DNA from: Bradyrhizobium ivorense
GTDB lineage: Bacteria > Pseudomonadota > Alphaproteobacteria > Rhizobiales > Xanthobacteraceae
Assembly (NCBI RefSeq): GCF_900696085.1
Contig: NZ_CAADFC020000021.1
Coordinates: forward strand, 106,690 to 170,689
Length of the DNA: 64,000 nt
Reading direction: 5' to 3'
Each line of letters opens with the position of its first letter. Within the stretch, counting starts at the first letter, position 1. The translations under genes and the position numbers were made by a program. This document shows positions 43,638-53,700 of this stretch, in pieces. The notes beneath the pieces were generated by a model that made no database searches, was not told where the DNA came from, and saw only the letters and a program-made list of their open reading frames with translations.

Positions 43638-44603
43638 TCACCGGTCGAGCGTGGCGAGATAGGCGGCAAGTGCCAAAAAGTCCGCCTCGTCGAGCGGTTT
43701 GACCACATCGATCATCGGCTTGCTCTCGGGCCCAGCGCGGAAGCCGTGCCGGTATTCGTAGAGCTGGCGGAAGATGTAGGTCGGCGAGCGCCCGGCGATG
43801 CCCGGCACGACGTCGGTGCCGGTCAGCTTCTCTCCATGGCAGCCGGCGCAGGCGATCTCCGGCTTCGCGGCCAGCCCACGACCGGCAGCGACGCTACCGG
43901 GCGGCACGTAGGCGGTAAAGCGGACGCGCGCGTCGCGGTTGACGAAGCGGCCGACGTCCGCGGGTGTCTCGATGATGCGCATGCCGATCGGCTGGCGTTC
44001 ATCGCCTTTAGTGACGAAGAACCAGCCGGCGACCGTCGGTTTCGGCACGGTCTCAGTCTCCACCACATCGACCAACTTCTTCGGCTTGATGGCGGAAAAA
44101 TATTCAGCCGCCGCCTTGATCTCATCGTCGTTCGCAGCCTTTGCGACCGAGATCATCCATGCTTGCGGAATGCGGTCGGGTAGTGCTGTCGTGCGTTTGC
44201 CGCTCCTGTAGTCTTGCATCTGTCGAATGAAATAGGACACCGGCAGGCCGGCGACGTCGGCGTTCTCCGGACCACCCGTTCCAGAGGCACGATGGCAGAA
44301 GCCGCAGGCGTAGACGTCAGGCGCGCGGCCGCTTGCCACCACCGTCGGCATCGCCGGATGGTCACCCGGGTGCCAATCCGGTGCGAGAAAGCGATCGCGC
44401 GTTTGTGGAACCGTATAGCTCACCGTGCTGTCGGGAACGTGGCGAGGTTGGCCGTCATCGGACGGCGGCTTGAAATCAGGCGGATTGTAAGTGTAAGCCC
44501 AGAACGGCGGCTTGTCGGTGGTCTGCGCTTCCGCCCCCGCCGCTGATACGAAAATTATGGGCAGTGCAACTAACGCCTGAACGGCCGCTCCCAACCGTGC
44601 CAT
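43638..44603 (-). CDS. Dihaem cytochrome c
   Basis: 321 residues with a signal peptide (residues 1-27, ending AGAEAQ). Two haem c sites are present: CGFCH (C100-H104) and CAGCH (C252-H256). Methionines that may serve as sixth ligands lie downstream of each (for example SYFIRQMQDYRSG and ESKPMIDVV). Both halves repeat the pattern YxxRQxxxYxxG, so this is a tandem duplication of a class I domain. It is exported to the periplasm; the redox partner is unknown. ATG at 44603. It is bracketed by the LABN fragment and the intact LABN gene. Confidence 0.87.
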   Translation of the reverse strand: MARLGAAVQALVALPIIFVSAAGAEAQTTDKPPFWAYTYNPPDFKPPSDDGQPRHVPDSTVSYTVPQTRDRFLAPDWHPGDHPAMPTVVASGRAPDVYACGFCHRASGTGGPENADVAGLPVSYFIRQMQDYRSGKRTTALPDRIPQAWMISVAKAANDDEIKAAAEYFSAIKPKKLVDVVETETVPKPTVAGWFFVTKGDERQPIGMRIIETPADVGRFVNRDARVRFTAYVPPGSVAAGRGLAAKPEIACAGCHGEKLTGTDVVPGIAGRSPTYIFRQLYEYRHGFRAGPESKPMIDVVKPLDEADFLALAAYLATLDR

Positions 44604-44788
44604 GTTCGCCTCCGGCTTTCGGGCAGCGAAGAGAGACAAGCTAGCCTTGAATCCGCGCGGGAACAATTGGCTTGCTTGTTGTTGAGGCCGGCCGCCCTGA
44701 GGCTCGCTGTGGGTCATAAGTCGCCGATGGCGACCGAACTGGGCAACTTCCGCTTATGACTGGACGCCGACGTTTATGAGCACACGCT

Positions 44789-45127
44789 CTAACGATCCAG
44801 CGTCTTCGATGCAGCGCCGCGGTTCTTGATGATCAGCATAATGTTGCGGATGTAGATCAGCGTGGCGAGCCCCTGCCCGATGATGATGACCGGCTCGCGC
44901 TTGGCGAGGCCATAGATCAGCGTCATCAGGCCGCCGCCCATCGAGAAGAACCAGAACGCCATCGGCACCACGCTCTGGCCGGCGCGCTCGCTGGAGATCC
45001 ACTGCACCAGGAAGCGCGCGGTGAACAGCAACTGCGCGACGAGGCCGAACGCCAGCCAGAAATCGAACTTGGCGATGAACACGTCGTAGAAATAGGCGTT
45101 CAGCGCCTGGCCGTATTGGATCAGCAT
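44789..45127 (-). CDS. LABN domain (lipid A biosynthesis N-terminal-like) membrane protein
   Basis: 112 residues with three to four membrane helices. FWLAFGLVAQLLFTARFLVQWISS and FWFFSMGGGLMTLIYGLAKR-type segments are the LABN signature, named for a region fused to LpxB in some bacteria. Small stand-alone LABN proteins often sit beside a dolichyl-phosphate-type GT2 and may act as its partner or a lipid carrier translocator. The start overlaps the GT2 stop by one base (TGATG). Last gene of the envelope block. Confidence 0.88.
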   Translation of the reverse strand: MLIQYGQALNAYFYDVFIAKFDFWLAFGLVAQLLFTARFLVQWISSERAGQSVVPMAFWFFSMGGGLMTLIYGLAKREPVIIIGQGLATLIYIRNIMLIIKNRGAASKTLDR

Positions 45128-45960
45128 CAGTTCACCTTCGTCACGCCTGGCACTTTGGCGCCTTCAGCCACTTCAGTGAGGTCCGTTACCTCAGTGACAT
45201 CGGTCACTTCAGTGACCCCGGTCACCTCGGTGACCACAGGCGTCGGCTTCTTGCGCCGGATCAGCCACCAGACACCGGCGAGATCCATGATCCCGATCCA
45301 GAGCCGGTCGAAGAATCCATAGTTCGAGACGCCGGAATGGCGCGGGCGATCGACGACGTCGACATAGGCAATTGCAAAACCTTCGCGGCGGACCAGCGCC
45401 GGCAGGAAGCGATGCAGGCCGTCGAAATACGGCATCGCCAGAAACACCTCGCGCGGAAACGCCTTCAACCCGCAACCGGTGTCGCGGGTGCCGTCGCGAA
45501 GGATCACGCCGCGTACCGCATTGGCGATCCGCGACTGCAGCTTCTTGAAGCCGGTGTCCTTGCGCCCGACCCGCTGGCCCGCCGCGAGGCCGACGCGGCC
45601 GCCTCCGCTCTCGATGGCGGAGATCAGGTTTGGCAGGAAGGCCGGGTTGTTCTGGCCATCGCCGTCGAGCGTCGCCACGATCGCGCCGCGCGCCGCCCGC
45701 ACGCCGCTGCGCACGGCGGCCGACTGGCCGGCGGAGGCGGCGTGGCGAAGCTGCCGGAGATTGGGCCGCTGCACCATGATCGCGGCGAGCCGTTCGCCGG
45801 TGGCATCGGTCGAGCCGTCGTTGACATAGATGATCTCGTAACCCCAGCGGCCGTCGAGCGCGGCCGCGATCTCGGCGATCAGCGGCGCGATGTTGTCCGC
45901 CTCGTTGCGGACGGGCACGACGATGGAAACGGCGACCGTCGTCTGGTCGGAAGCAGGCAA
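45127..45960 (-). CDS. Polyprenyl-phosphate glycosyltransferase, GT2 family
   Basis: 277 residues. The GT2 nucleotide-sugar domain starts VSIVVPVRNEADNIAPLIAE, with YVNDGSTDAT and the DxD region TLDGDGQNNPAF. RHSGVSNYGFFDRLWIGIMD is the dolichyl-phosphate-mannose-synthase-like end with one membrane segment. It should make an undecaprenyl-phosphate-linked sugar used by a GT39/ArnT-type enzyme. No ATG fits; TTG at 45960 with upstream GAG is the best start. The last ~35 residues are VTEVT(G/D) hexapeptide repeats encoded by an 18-bp tandem repeat (about 45163-45240), outside any known domain. Confidence 0.85.
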   Translation of the reverse strand: MPASDQTTVAVSIVVPVRNEADNIAPLIAEIAAALDGRWGYEIIYVNDGSTDATGERLAAIMVQRPNLRQLRHAASAGQSAAVRSGVRAARGAIVATLDGDGQNNPAFLPNLISAIESGGGRVGLAAGQRVGRKDTGFKKLQSRIANAVRGVILRDGTRDTGCGLKAFPREVFLAMPYFDGLHRFLPALVRREGFAIAYVDVVDRPRHSGVSNYGFFDRLWIGIMDLAGVWWLIRRKKPTPVVTEVTGVTEVTDVTEVTDLTEVAEGAKVPGVTKVN

Positions 45961-46025
45961 ATCGGCTCTCGTGGTTGGTTTGGAGTTCGCGGAACCCGCC
46001 CGATCCGGCCGTCGGGCGACCGCTT

Positions 46026-46856
46026 TTATGGGGCGAAGGCGCTCCTCGCAACCCTTTTGAGGCGCCCGGACAGCGCCACGACCGTGCCGTCCCGATGAAT
46101 GGCAAAACCAAGGCGGCGGGCGGCGAACCAGTAGCGCACCGCCATGGCGCCGATCACGCCGACCAGCGCGCCGGCCACCACGTCGCTCGGGTGATGGGCC
46201 AGCAGCACCAGCCGCGTCGCGGCGATCACCAGCGCATAGACCAGCATGATGATCCGGGCCCGCGGCCACACCGCCGATACCGCGAACGCCAGCGCAAACG
46301 CCGTGATGGCGTGCCCCGACGGCAGGCTCGCATAGGCTTCGCTGCCGTTGAAATGCTGGAAGTTGAAGGCATTGGCCTTGCCGCCGACAAACGGCCGGCC
46401 GCGGCCGACGATCCATTTCAGCACTTCGCCCACGGCCACCGACAGCGCAACCGACAGAAACAGATATTGCAGGCGGGTCCCGAGGCCGAGCAAGGTCGCG
46501 CGCGAGGTGCCATGCAGCGCCGGCGCCGCCAGCGAGACCGCAATCAAGAGACCGCCGAGCGTCCACAGCACGTAGACGTCCTTGCCGAAATTGGTGAGCA
46601 TTTTCACCCACCACAGGCCCGGCGTATCGCGCGGCGGCATCAGGCTGATCTCCGCGACGTCGACCGCATACATCAGCGTGATGATGACTACGCCGATAAC
46701 GACGAAGAGCAGCAGCACGTGGCGTGCCGAGCGGCGCGCCGCTTCGGCGCGGCGCGAATGCGACGGCGAGCGCACCAGTTGCGCGAAGGACAGCCAGACC
46801 AGCGTCAGCAACCGTCCAAAATAATGCGATGGTTCCACGATTGCCGGTGTCGGCAT
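46026..46856 (-). CDS. PAP2 family phosphatase, possible lipid A phosphatase
   Basis: 276 residues, about six membrane helices. All three PAP2 motifs are present: KWIVGRGRPF (KxxxxxxRP), YASLPSGHAITAF (PSGH) and RLVLLAHHPSDVVAG (RxxxxxHxxxD). LpxE/LpxF-type enzymes of this fold remove lipid A phosphates in the periplasm. The neighbours (GT39, GT2, LABN) make lipid A a good candidate substrate, but undecaprenyl pyrophosphate is also possible. It lies 6 bp after the GT39 gene. Confidence 0.88.
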   Translation of the reverse strand: MPTPAIVEPSHYFGRLLTLVWLSFAQLVRSPSHSRRAEAARRSARHVLLLFVVIGVVIITLMYAVDVAEISLMPPRDTPGLWWVKMLTNFGKDVYVLWTLGGLLIAVSLAAPALHGTSRATLLGLGTRLQYLFLSVALSVAVGEVLKWIVGRGRPFVGGKANAFNFQHFNGSEAYASLPSGHAITAFALAFAVSAVWPRARIIMLVYALVIAATRLVLLAHHPSDVVAGALVGVIGAMAVRYWFAARRLGFAIHRDGTVVALSGRLKRVARSAFAP

Positions 46857-46862
46857 CTCATC

Positions 46863-48527
46863 TCACTCCGTTCCTTCGGAGCGGAAGATCGCGATCGAGA
46901 TCGCCTTGCCCTGCGAGATGTTGTAGCCGTCGACCCGCACCGGCGCGTTGTAGCGCAGCCCGATCGCCTCGGCGCGCTGCACGAAGGCGCGCTCGGAGCG
47001 CTGCTCGACCAGCGCGAAGCGGCAGGTGCCATGGGCGAGGAAATCGGCGGCGCCCGATCCATCGGTGAGCAAGGTCGAGGTGTCGGTCATGAACACGAGG
47101 CTCGGCTCATGGAAGCCGGCGGCCGCCGCCTTCGGGCCGACGCAGGTGACGTTGCGCAGCGCGCGCGCCACTTCCTGGCTCGGAAACACCGTGTTGAGCC
47201 GCGGCAGCACCACGCCGTAGGTGGCGCCTGCGAGCAGCGCCGCGGCGACCACGGCGTTGAGCAGAGAGCGCTCGGCGCGGCTGTCCTCGAACAGCCACCA
47301 CGCGATCAGGCCGAACACCATCGCGAAGGCAAACAGCGGCCAGGCCGGAAATACCGGCTGATGGATCGCCTTGATCGCGCCGACGATCACCAGCACCGCG
47401 GCGATCGCCGGCAGCGCGAACCACCAGGCGGCGCCGCGCACCAGCCAGGAGTTGCGCGACAGCACCCGCCGTTCCAGCGCGCCGATGGTGAGGATCGCGA
47501 TCGCCGGATAGAGCGGCAGCACGTAATGCGGCAGCTTGGTCAGCACCGCCTCGAACACGATCCAGGACGGCACCAGCCAGGCCAGCAGGAACTGGGCGCC
47601 GGGCTCGCGCCGCGCGCGCCAGACCGCCGGCGCCGCCATGCCGGCGAGCGGCGCGGCGGGCCAGAACGTCACCCAGAGCAGCAGCAGATAGGTGCCGGGC
47701 GGCGCGCCATGGGATTCCTGGGCGCCGAGCTTGCTCAGCATGTCGCCGCCGACGGAGTCGGCAAAGAAGGTGTCGCCGGCGCGCAGGAAGATCAGCACGA
47801 ACCACGGCAGCACCAGCACCAGCGTCCACATCAGGCCCCAGACCGGGCGCAGGCGCCAGAACCAGGCCATCGAGCGGTCGAAGAACGCGACCACGGCCAT
47901 CGTCAGGCCGACGAACATCAGGATCAGCGGCCCCTTGAGCAGGATGCCGACAGCGAGCGCCGTCCAGAAGATTGCAGGCGGGCCCCATGACGGATGCGCG
48001 GGATCCTCGCCGCGCTGCCAGGACATGTAGACCCGTGCCATCGCGCCCATCGCCGCGGTGACGGAGAGCAGCAGCATGGCGTCGGTCTTGGCGAGCCGCG
48101 CCTCGACCCCGAGCAGCACGCAACTCGCCAGCATCAGCGCGGCGAGCACCGCGCCCTGCCGCGTCACGAACGCCAGCGCCGTCCAGTATGTCAGCAACAC
48201 GGCGCCGATGGCGCCGATCAGCGACGGCAGCCGGTAGACCCAGATGCGGACCTGGGCGCGCGGAACCCCGAGCGCCGAGATCGTCTTCAGCGTCGCCGCC
48301 TGCATCCAGTAGATGCCGACCGGCTTCTTGTAGCGGACGTCGTCCTGGAAGCGGATGTCGACGAAATCACCGCTCTCGACCATCTGCTTGGTCGCCTGGG
48401 CGAAGCGCACCTCGTCGCGGTCGATCGGCGGGATGGTGAAGAAGCCCGGCAGGAACAGCACCAGGCAGGTCAGCGTCAGGAACAGAATCGAACGCCATTG
48501 GCTGGCTGTAGCGAATTCGAACGCCAT
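46863..48527 (-). CDS. GT39 / ArnT-like membrane glycosyltransferase
   Basis: 554 residues, roughly 12 membrane helices in the first 430 residues and a soluble periplasmic C-terminal part. The family catalytic loop is FFTIPPIDRDEVRFAQATKQ with YKKPVGIYWMQAA, as in ArnT and RgtA-type transferases that use polyprenyl-phosphate sugars to decorate lipid A or core. ATG at 48527; an extension to 48605 lacks homology. Downstream are the PAP2 phosphatase, the GT2 and LABN genes, a logical donor and acceptor set. Confidence 0.9.
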   Translation of the reverse strand: MAFEFATASQWRSILFLTLTCLVLFLPGFFTIPPIDRDEVRFAQATKQMVESGDFVDIRFQDDVRYKKPVGIYWMQAATLKTISALGVPRAQVRIWVYRLPSLIGAIGAVLLTYWTALAFVTRQGAVLAALMLASCVLLGVEARLAKTDAMLLLSVTAAMGAMARVYMSWQRGEDPAHPSWGPPAIFWTALAVGILLKGPLILMFVGLTMAVVAFFDRSMAWFWRLRPVWGLMWTLVLVLPWFVLIFLRAGDTFFADSVGGDMLSKLGAQESHGAPPGTYLLLLWVTFWPAAPLAGMAAPAVWRARREPGAQFLLAWLVPSWIVFEAVLTKLPHYVLPLYPAIAILTIGALERRVLSRNSWLVRGAAWWFALPAIAAVLVIVGAIKAIHQPVFPAWPLFAFAMVFGLIAWWLFEDSRAERSLLNAVVAAALLAGATYGVVLPRLNTVFPSQEVARALRNVTCVGPKAAAAGFHEPSLVFMTDTSTLLTDGSGAADFLAHGTCRFALVEQRSERAFVQRAEAIGLRYNAPVRVDGYNISQGKAISIAIFRSEGTE

Positions 48528-48666
48528 GAACAGCCTGCGGCTGGAATGCGCAGGCTTTACAGACTGTTGCCCTGCTCCAAAGCGGGGTTGGAGGCTATCC
48601 ACCATGGGTTTCGCATACGATGAAACCGCAGCGCAAACAACCGTGCTGTTCCGCTTTCCCGCGCGG

Positions 48667-50781
48667 TCATTGCACGCGGATCACAACTGTGTCCGCGGCG
48701 CCAGTGGCGTCGATCACGGTCAGCCGCGCGAAGCCCGGCCCCGGCGGGTCGATCAGGCGCTGGCGGCGGCTGTCGATGTCCCCGGCTGAGACACCGTTCA
48801 CCAGCACGGTCAGCGGCAGCACGCCGCCGGCGACCTTGACCGGCATCGCCGCATAGCGGCCGCCTTCGGAGTGATCGACGTCGATGCGCGAGCCGTTCAG
48901 CGGGAACTGGATGTGCGGCGCCTGGTCGCTGCCGGAGCGCACCAGTTCGCCGAGCGGCCGGAACCGGCGCAGCGGCGGCGGTAGCTTTGTGTTGCTGGCG
49001 ACCAGCACGCCCTTCGGCGGCTTCGGCAGCGCCGCCGGAATTTTCCCGGTGCGCGCGAAGGCATCGAACAGGATCGGCGCCGCCGAGACGCGGCCGACCA
49101 GGCCCGGCACCGGCACGCCGTCCGGACGGCCGACCCAGACGCCGATGGTGATGCGGCCGTCGAAGCCGACCGACCAGGCGTCGCGATAGCCGTAGCTGGT
49201 GCCGGTCTTGAACGCGATCCTGCCGTGCACGCCGTTCTCCGGCGGCGGCGTGCCGAGCAGCACGTTGCCGACCTGCCAGGCCGCGGCCTGATCCATCAGC
49301 CGCATCGTGTCGCGCTCGTCATTGGCGCGCATGATCTCGCGCAGCGGCTTGGTCGTGCCGAGCCGCGCCAGCCCGGCATAGAGCTGGGTGAGATCCTGCA
49401 GCGTCACGCCGACGCCGCCGAGGCCCATCGCAAGGCCCGGCGTCTCGTCCTTCGGCAGTACCAGGCTGGTGCCGGCCTGCTTCAGCCGCGACGACAGCCG
49501 GCTGGCGCCGACACGATCGAGCAGCGCGATCGCCGGCACGTTCAGCGACAGCTGCAGCGCCTTGCGCACCGGCACCGTGCCCTGGAACGTCATGTCGAAG
49601 TTTTCCGGCGCATAAGTGCCGAACCGGATCGGGCGATCCTCGATCAGGCTGTCCGGATGCACAAAGCCGTCCTCGAAGGCGAGGCCATAGATGAACGGCT
49701 TCAGCGTCGAGCCCGGCGAGCGCACCGCGCGGGTCATGTCGACCTGCCCGGCCCGCCGCTCGTCGAAATAATCCGGCGAGCCGACCCGCGCCAGCACGTC
49801 GCCGCTCTCATTGTCGACCGCGATGATCGCGACCGAAATGTCCGGCCCCTGCACCACGGCACGGTCATGCGCCAGCGCCTCGAGGTTTTTCTGCAGCGTC
49901 GCGTCCAGCGTCAGCCTGATGACCGGCGCGTCCTTCATGGTCGCGACCGCCTGGTCGGCGGAATGCGGCGCCAGGATCGGGATCTGCTTGCGCATCTTCG
50001 GCACAGCCGTCGCCTTGGCCTGCGCCGCGTCGTCCTTCGAGACTACGCCGTCCTCGACCATGCGGTCGAGCACGCGGTTGCGCGCTATCTGCGCCGCCTC
50101 CGGATGGCGATCGAGCCGCCGCCGCTCCGGCGATTGCGGCAAGGCCACCAGCAGTGCGGCTTCGGCCAGCGACAGCCGTTTCGGCTCCTTGCCGAAATAG
50201 GCGATCGAGGCGGCGCGCACGCCTTCGAGATTGCCGCCGAACGGCGCCAGCGCGAGATAGAGATCGAGGATTTCTTCCTTGGAGAGCTGCTGCTCAAGCT
50301 CGACCGCGCGCACCATCTGCCGCAGTTTTGCGTACAGCGAGCGCTGCTGCCGCGGCTCCATCAACCGCGCCAGCTGCATCGTGATGGTCGAGCCGCCGGA
50401 GACGATGTGACCGCGCGTACCGAGCTGCAGCGCCGCGCGCGACAGCGCCAGCGGATCGACGCCGTGATGCTCGTGGAAGCGCTTGTCCTCGTAGGCGAAC
50501 AAGAGCTTCAGATAGGTCGGATCGACCGAAGTCTTCGCGTCAGCCGGCAGCCGCCAGCGCCCGTCCGCCATCGCATAGGCGCGCAGCAGTTTGCCGTTGC
50601 GGTCGATCACCGTGGTCGAAACCTGCCGGGCCTGATCGAGCGGCAGCGGCCCGAGCGAGGCGACCCAGGCGACGAAGGCGCCGGTCGCAAGCATGCCGGC
50701 GACGGCACAGCCTGCCGCCGCCAGTTTGAGCCATCGCCAGCGCGATGGCCGCGCCGGCGCCATGGTCGCCGTCCCGCTCAT
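48667..50781 (-). CDS. pbpC: Penicillin-binding protein 1C
   Basis: 704-residue bifunctional peptidoglycan synthase. One N-terminal membrane anchor (AAAGCAVAGMLATGAFVAWV) is followed by the glycosyltransferase domain (FAYEDKRFHEHHGVDPLAL, GGSTITMQLARL). The transpeptidase has SPGSTLKPF (SxxK), SLN and FKTGTS (KTG), and a C-terminal BiPBP domain closes the protein. It overlaps the alpha-2-macroglobulin gene by 4 bp, the classic pbpC-yfhM pairing thought to combine cell-wall repair with protease trapping. Confidence 0.96.
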   Translation of the reverse strand: MSGTATMAPARPSRWRWLKLAAAGCAVAGMLATGAFVAWVASLGPLPLDQARQVSTTVIDRNGKLLRAYAMADGRWRLPADAKTSVDPTYLKLLFAYEDKRFHEHHGVDPLALSRAALQLGTRGHIVSGGSTITMQLARLMEPRQQRSLYAKLRQMVRAVELEQQLSKEEILDLYLALAPFGGNLEGVRAASIAYFGKEPKRLSLAEAALLVALPQSPERRRLDRHPEAAQIARNRVLDRMVEDGVVSKDDAAQAKATAVPKMRKQIPILAPHSADQAVATMKDAPVIRLTLDATLQKNLEALAHDRAVVQGPDISVAIIAVDNESGDVLARVGSPDYFDERRAGQVDMTRAVRSPGSTLKPFIYGLAFEDGFVHPDSLIEDRPIRFGTYAPENFDMTFQGTVPVRKALQLSLNVPAIALLDRVGASRLSSRLKQAGTSLVLPKDETPGLAMGLGGVGVTLQDLTQLYAGLARLGTTKPLREIMRANDERDTMRLMDQAAAWQVGNVLLGTPPPENGVHGRIAFKTGTSYGYRDAWSVGFDGRITIGVWVGRPDGVPVPGLVGRVSAAPILFDAFARTGKIPAALPKPPKGVLVASNTKLPPPLRRFRPLGELVRSGSDQAPHIQFPLNGSRIDVDHSEGGRYAAMPVKVAGGVLPLTVLVNGVSAGDIDSRRQRLIDPPGPGFARLTVIDATGAADTVVIRVQ

Positions 50782-53700
50782 TTCGCCGGCCTGACCTCGA
50801 CCGCGCCGGTGCCGCTGCGGCCGTAGCGCGAGGGATTGTACATGTCCTCGACATAGGCCTGCGGCAGCACGTATTTGCCGGGCGAGACCGCGCGCACGAC
50901 ATAGGCGACCGTGAACACCGACTTGTCGTTGGCGGCACGGTCGATCGCCGCGGTGAAGCGGTCATCGCGGAACTCGGTGTTCTTGGCTTCCACGCCGTCC
51001 TCGATCCAGCTCAGCGTGCCGGAATCGCCCGACGACACCAGATGCGGATTGTCGATCTCGAGCCCGGCCGGCAGATAGTCGGCCACCATGATGTGCCCGA
51101 ATTCCGGCCGCGCCTCGGTGACCTTGAGGACAACAGCGAAACGGTCGTTCTGTTTCGCCTTGGTGACGTCGGCCGGCTTGCCGTCGAGCGTGAAATAGCT
51201 GCGCTCGATCTTGAAGCCGTTGGCGGCGGCGGGCTCCGGCGTGACCGGCGAGCCCGACACCGAGATCACCGCCTGCACCGGCGCATCGCCGGTGTTGGTG
51301 ATCTTCAGCGGCTGGCTCACCATCTCCTCGGCCTTGTAGCTGCGATAGACCGCGGTCTTGACCGGCTGGCCGTTGATGTCGAGCGTCAGCGTCTCCTTGG
51401 CGAGCGCGCGCGCCGCCAGCACCATCCACGCATTCTCCTGCGTCGAGGTGTAGGGCGTGAGCCCGCGCGCGGCTTCGACCCGCAGCACCGCCTGGGTCAA
51501 CGTCGCACGCGGCGCGTTGCCCTCGCCGGCCAGCGAGACCAGCGCCGCCGCATCGCGCAGCGCCGAGCCGTAATCGACCCGGCCGAACTCGAAGACCGGC
51601 TTCGGGTTCAGCGCGTCGAGCGCGGAGCCATAGACCCGCTCCGCGCGCGCCTTGTCGCCGACCAGCGCCAGCGCCGCGGCAAGCTGCGCCTTGGAGATCG
51701 GCGTCGCCAGATTGTTCAGCTTGGTGTCGGCGAGATAGCGCAGGTCGCCGATCGGCGCGGCGCCGTTGCGCGCGAGCACGTAGAGGCCGTAGGCCAGATC
51801 GCGGCCGCCGTCCTTCTCCGGCTCGTTGGCGTTGACCACCGAATTGCGGATGCGGTCGAGCGCGTTCTTGAACAGTACGTCCGGCACCGCAAAGCCCTTT
51901 TCACGGGCGCGGGTCAGGAAGTCCGTGACATAGGCATCGAGCCAGGCATCGTCGCCGCCCGCCGACCACAGGCCGAACGAGCCGTTGGAGCCCTGCCGTG
52001 CCAACAGCCGCTCGATCGCGTCGCGGATGCGCTGGTCGACGGCGGTGTCCATCGCCAGATGGGCGCCGGCAGCGAGATCGTTGACATAGAGCAGCGGCAG
52101 CGCGCGGCTGGTAATCTGCTCGGAGCAGCCATAGGGATAGCGGTCGAGCGCCTTCAAGATGCTCGCGGCGTCGAGCGCGGTCGACAGCGACGCCGAGAGC
52201 GAGACGCTGCCGGTGCCCGGCACGAGGTCGGAGAACATGTCCGCGGTCAGCGTCAGGCTCTCGCCCTTCGCCAGGGTGCGGATCGAGCGCCGCGCCAGCA
52301 CTTGCGTCGCCGGCTTGACGTCGATCGCATAGTGCCGCGCCAGTGTCAGCCCGTTCGGTCCGGTGATCGCGACGTCGAATTCACCACGTCCGGCGCCGCC
52401 CGCCTCGAGGCCGAGCGACATCGACGAGCGCTGCTTGGCGTTCAGTTTCAAGGTCGTGGTCGGATTGCCCAAGACCTTGACCGGTCCGGTGGTCTTGACG
52501 CCGACGGCGAAATTGCCGGCGGCGCCCTCGACATTGTCGATGTCCAGGCTCAGCGTGCCCTTGTCGCCGGTGAGCAGGAAGCGCGGCAAGGTCGCGGTCA
52601 GCACCACGGGATCGCGGATGATCACGTCGGTGGTGGCGCGGCCGAGTTTGGTCGCGCTCCATGCCACCGCCATGACCCGCGCGGTGCCGGCGAACTCCGG
52701 GATGTCGAAGCTGATCTCGGCGGTGCCGTCGGGGCCGACGGTGACGATGCCGGAATACAGCGCCAGCGGCTTTTGCGTCGGCGGCGAGCCCTGCAGCTCG
52801 GCTCCCCCTGCGTCACCGCCGCTGCGGATCTGGCCGGCCGTGCCCTGCATGCCGTCGATCAGCTGGCCATAGAGGTCGCGGATCTCGGCGGTGAGGCGGC
52901 GCTGGCCGAGATAGTAATCATCCGGCGCCGGCGGCTTGTAGTTGGTGAGGTTGAGGATGCCGACATCGACGGCGGCCAGCACCACCTTGGCGTCCTCGCC
53001 GGGATTGAGCCCGCCGAGTTTGACCGGGATCTTCAGCGTCGAGCCCGGCCGCACCAAAGCGGGCGGCGGCAGCTCGACCGCGAGCGTGCGGGTCTTCTTG
53101 TCGATGCCGAACCATTTCAAACCGATCGCACGGCCCGGCATGCGGCCGGCGGCGACGTCGAGCGGACGGCGCAGCGTCGTCAGCACATAGGCGCCGGTGC
53201 CCCAGTCCTTGCCGACCGGGATTTTCACCTGCTGGGTGCCTTCCTTGACGTCGACGCTTTGCGTCGTCAGCAGGCGGTCGCCGAGCACATAGACCGTGAG
53301 CTTGCCGGCGGTGCGCGCATTCACCGTAACAGTCACGGTGTCGCCGGAGGCGTATTCCGGCCGGTCGATCGAGGTCTCCAGCAGGTCAGGCGTGTCGGCG
53401 CTGCCGTCGGAATACCAGCCGACGTCGAACTGCACCGAGGTGACCGGACCGTCGGCATCGGTCGACTTGACGTCGAGCCGGTAGCGGCCGGGCTGCGGCT
53501 GGAACGTCAGCCGCTGCGCCTTGTCGGCGACCAGGTTGACGTCACCGTCGGCGACGCGGCGGGTCGACTTCACCGGCTCGTAATTCCACGACGAGTTCTG
53601 CCGGTACCACTGGTAGCGCGACTCCAGCTTCAACAGCTCGTAGCGCAGCCCGCTGCGCGCCAGCTGCTTGCCGTCGGGCGCGACGAACAAGACGTCGAAC

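Noticed and set aside
45961..46614. Upstream in-frame extension of the GT2 gene toward 46614
   Set aside because: It runs through the PAP2 gene in another frame and lacks GT2 similarity; the glycosyltransferase domain begins right after the chosen TTG.
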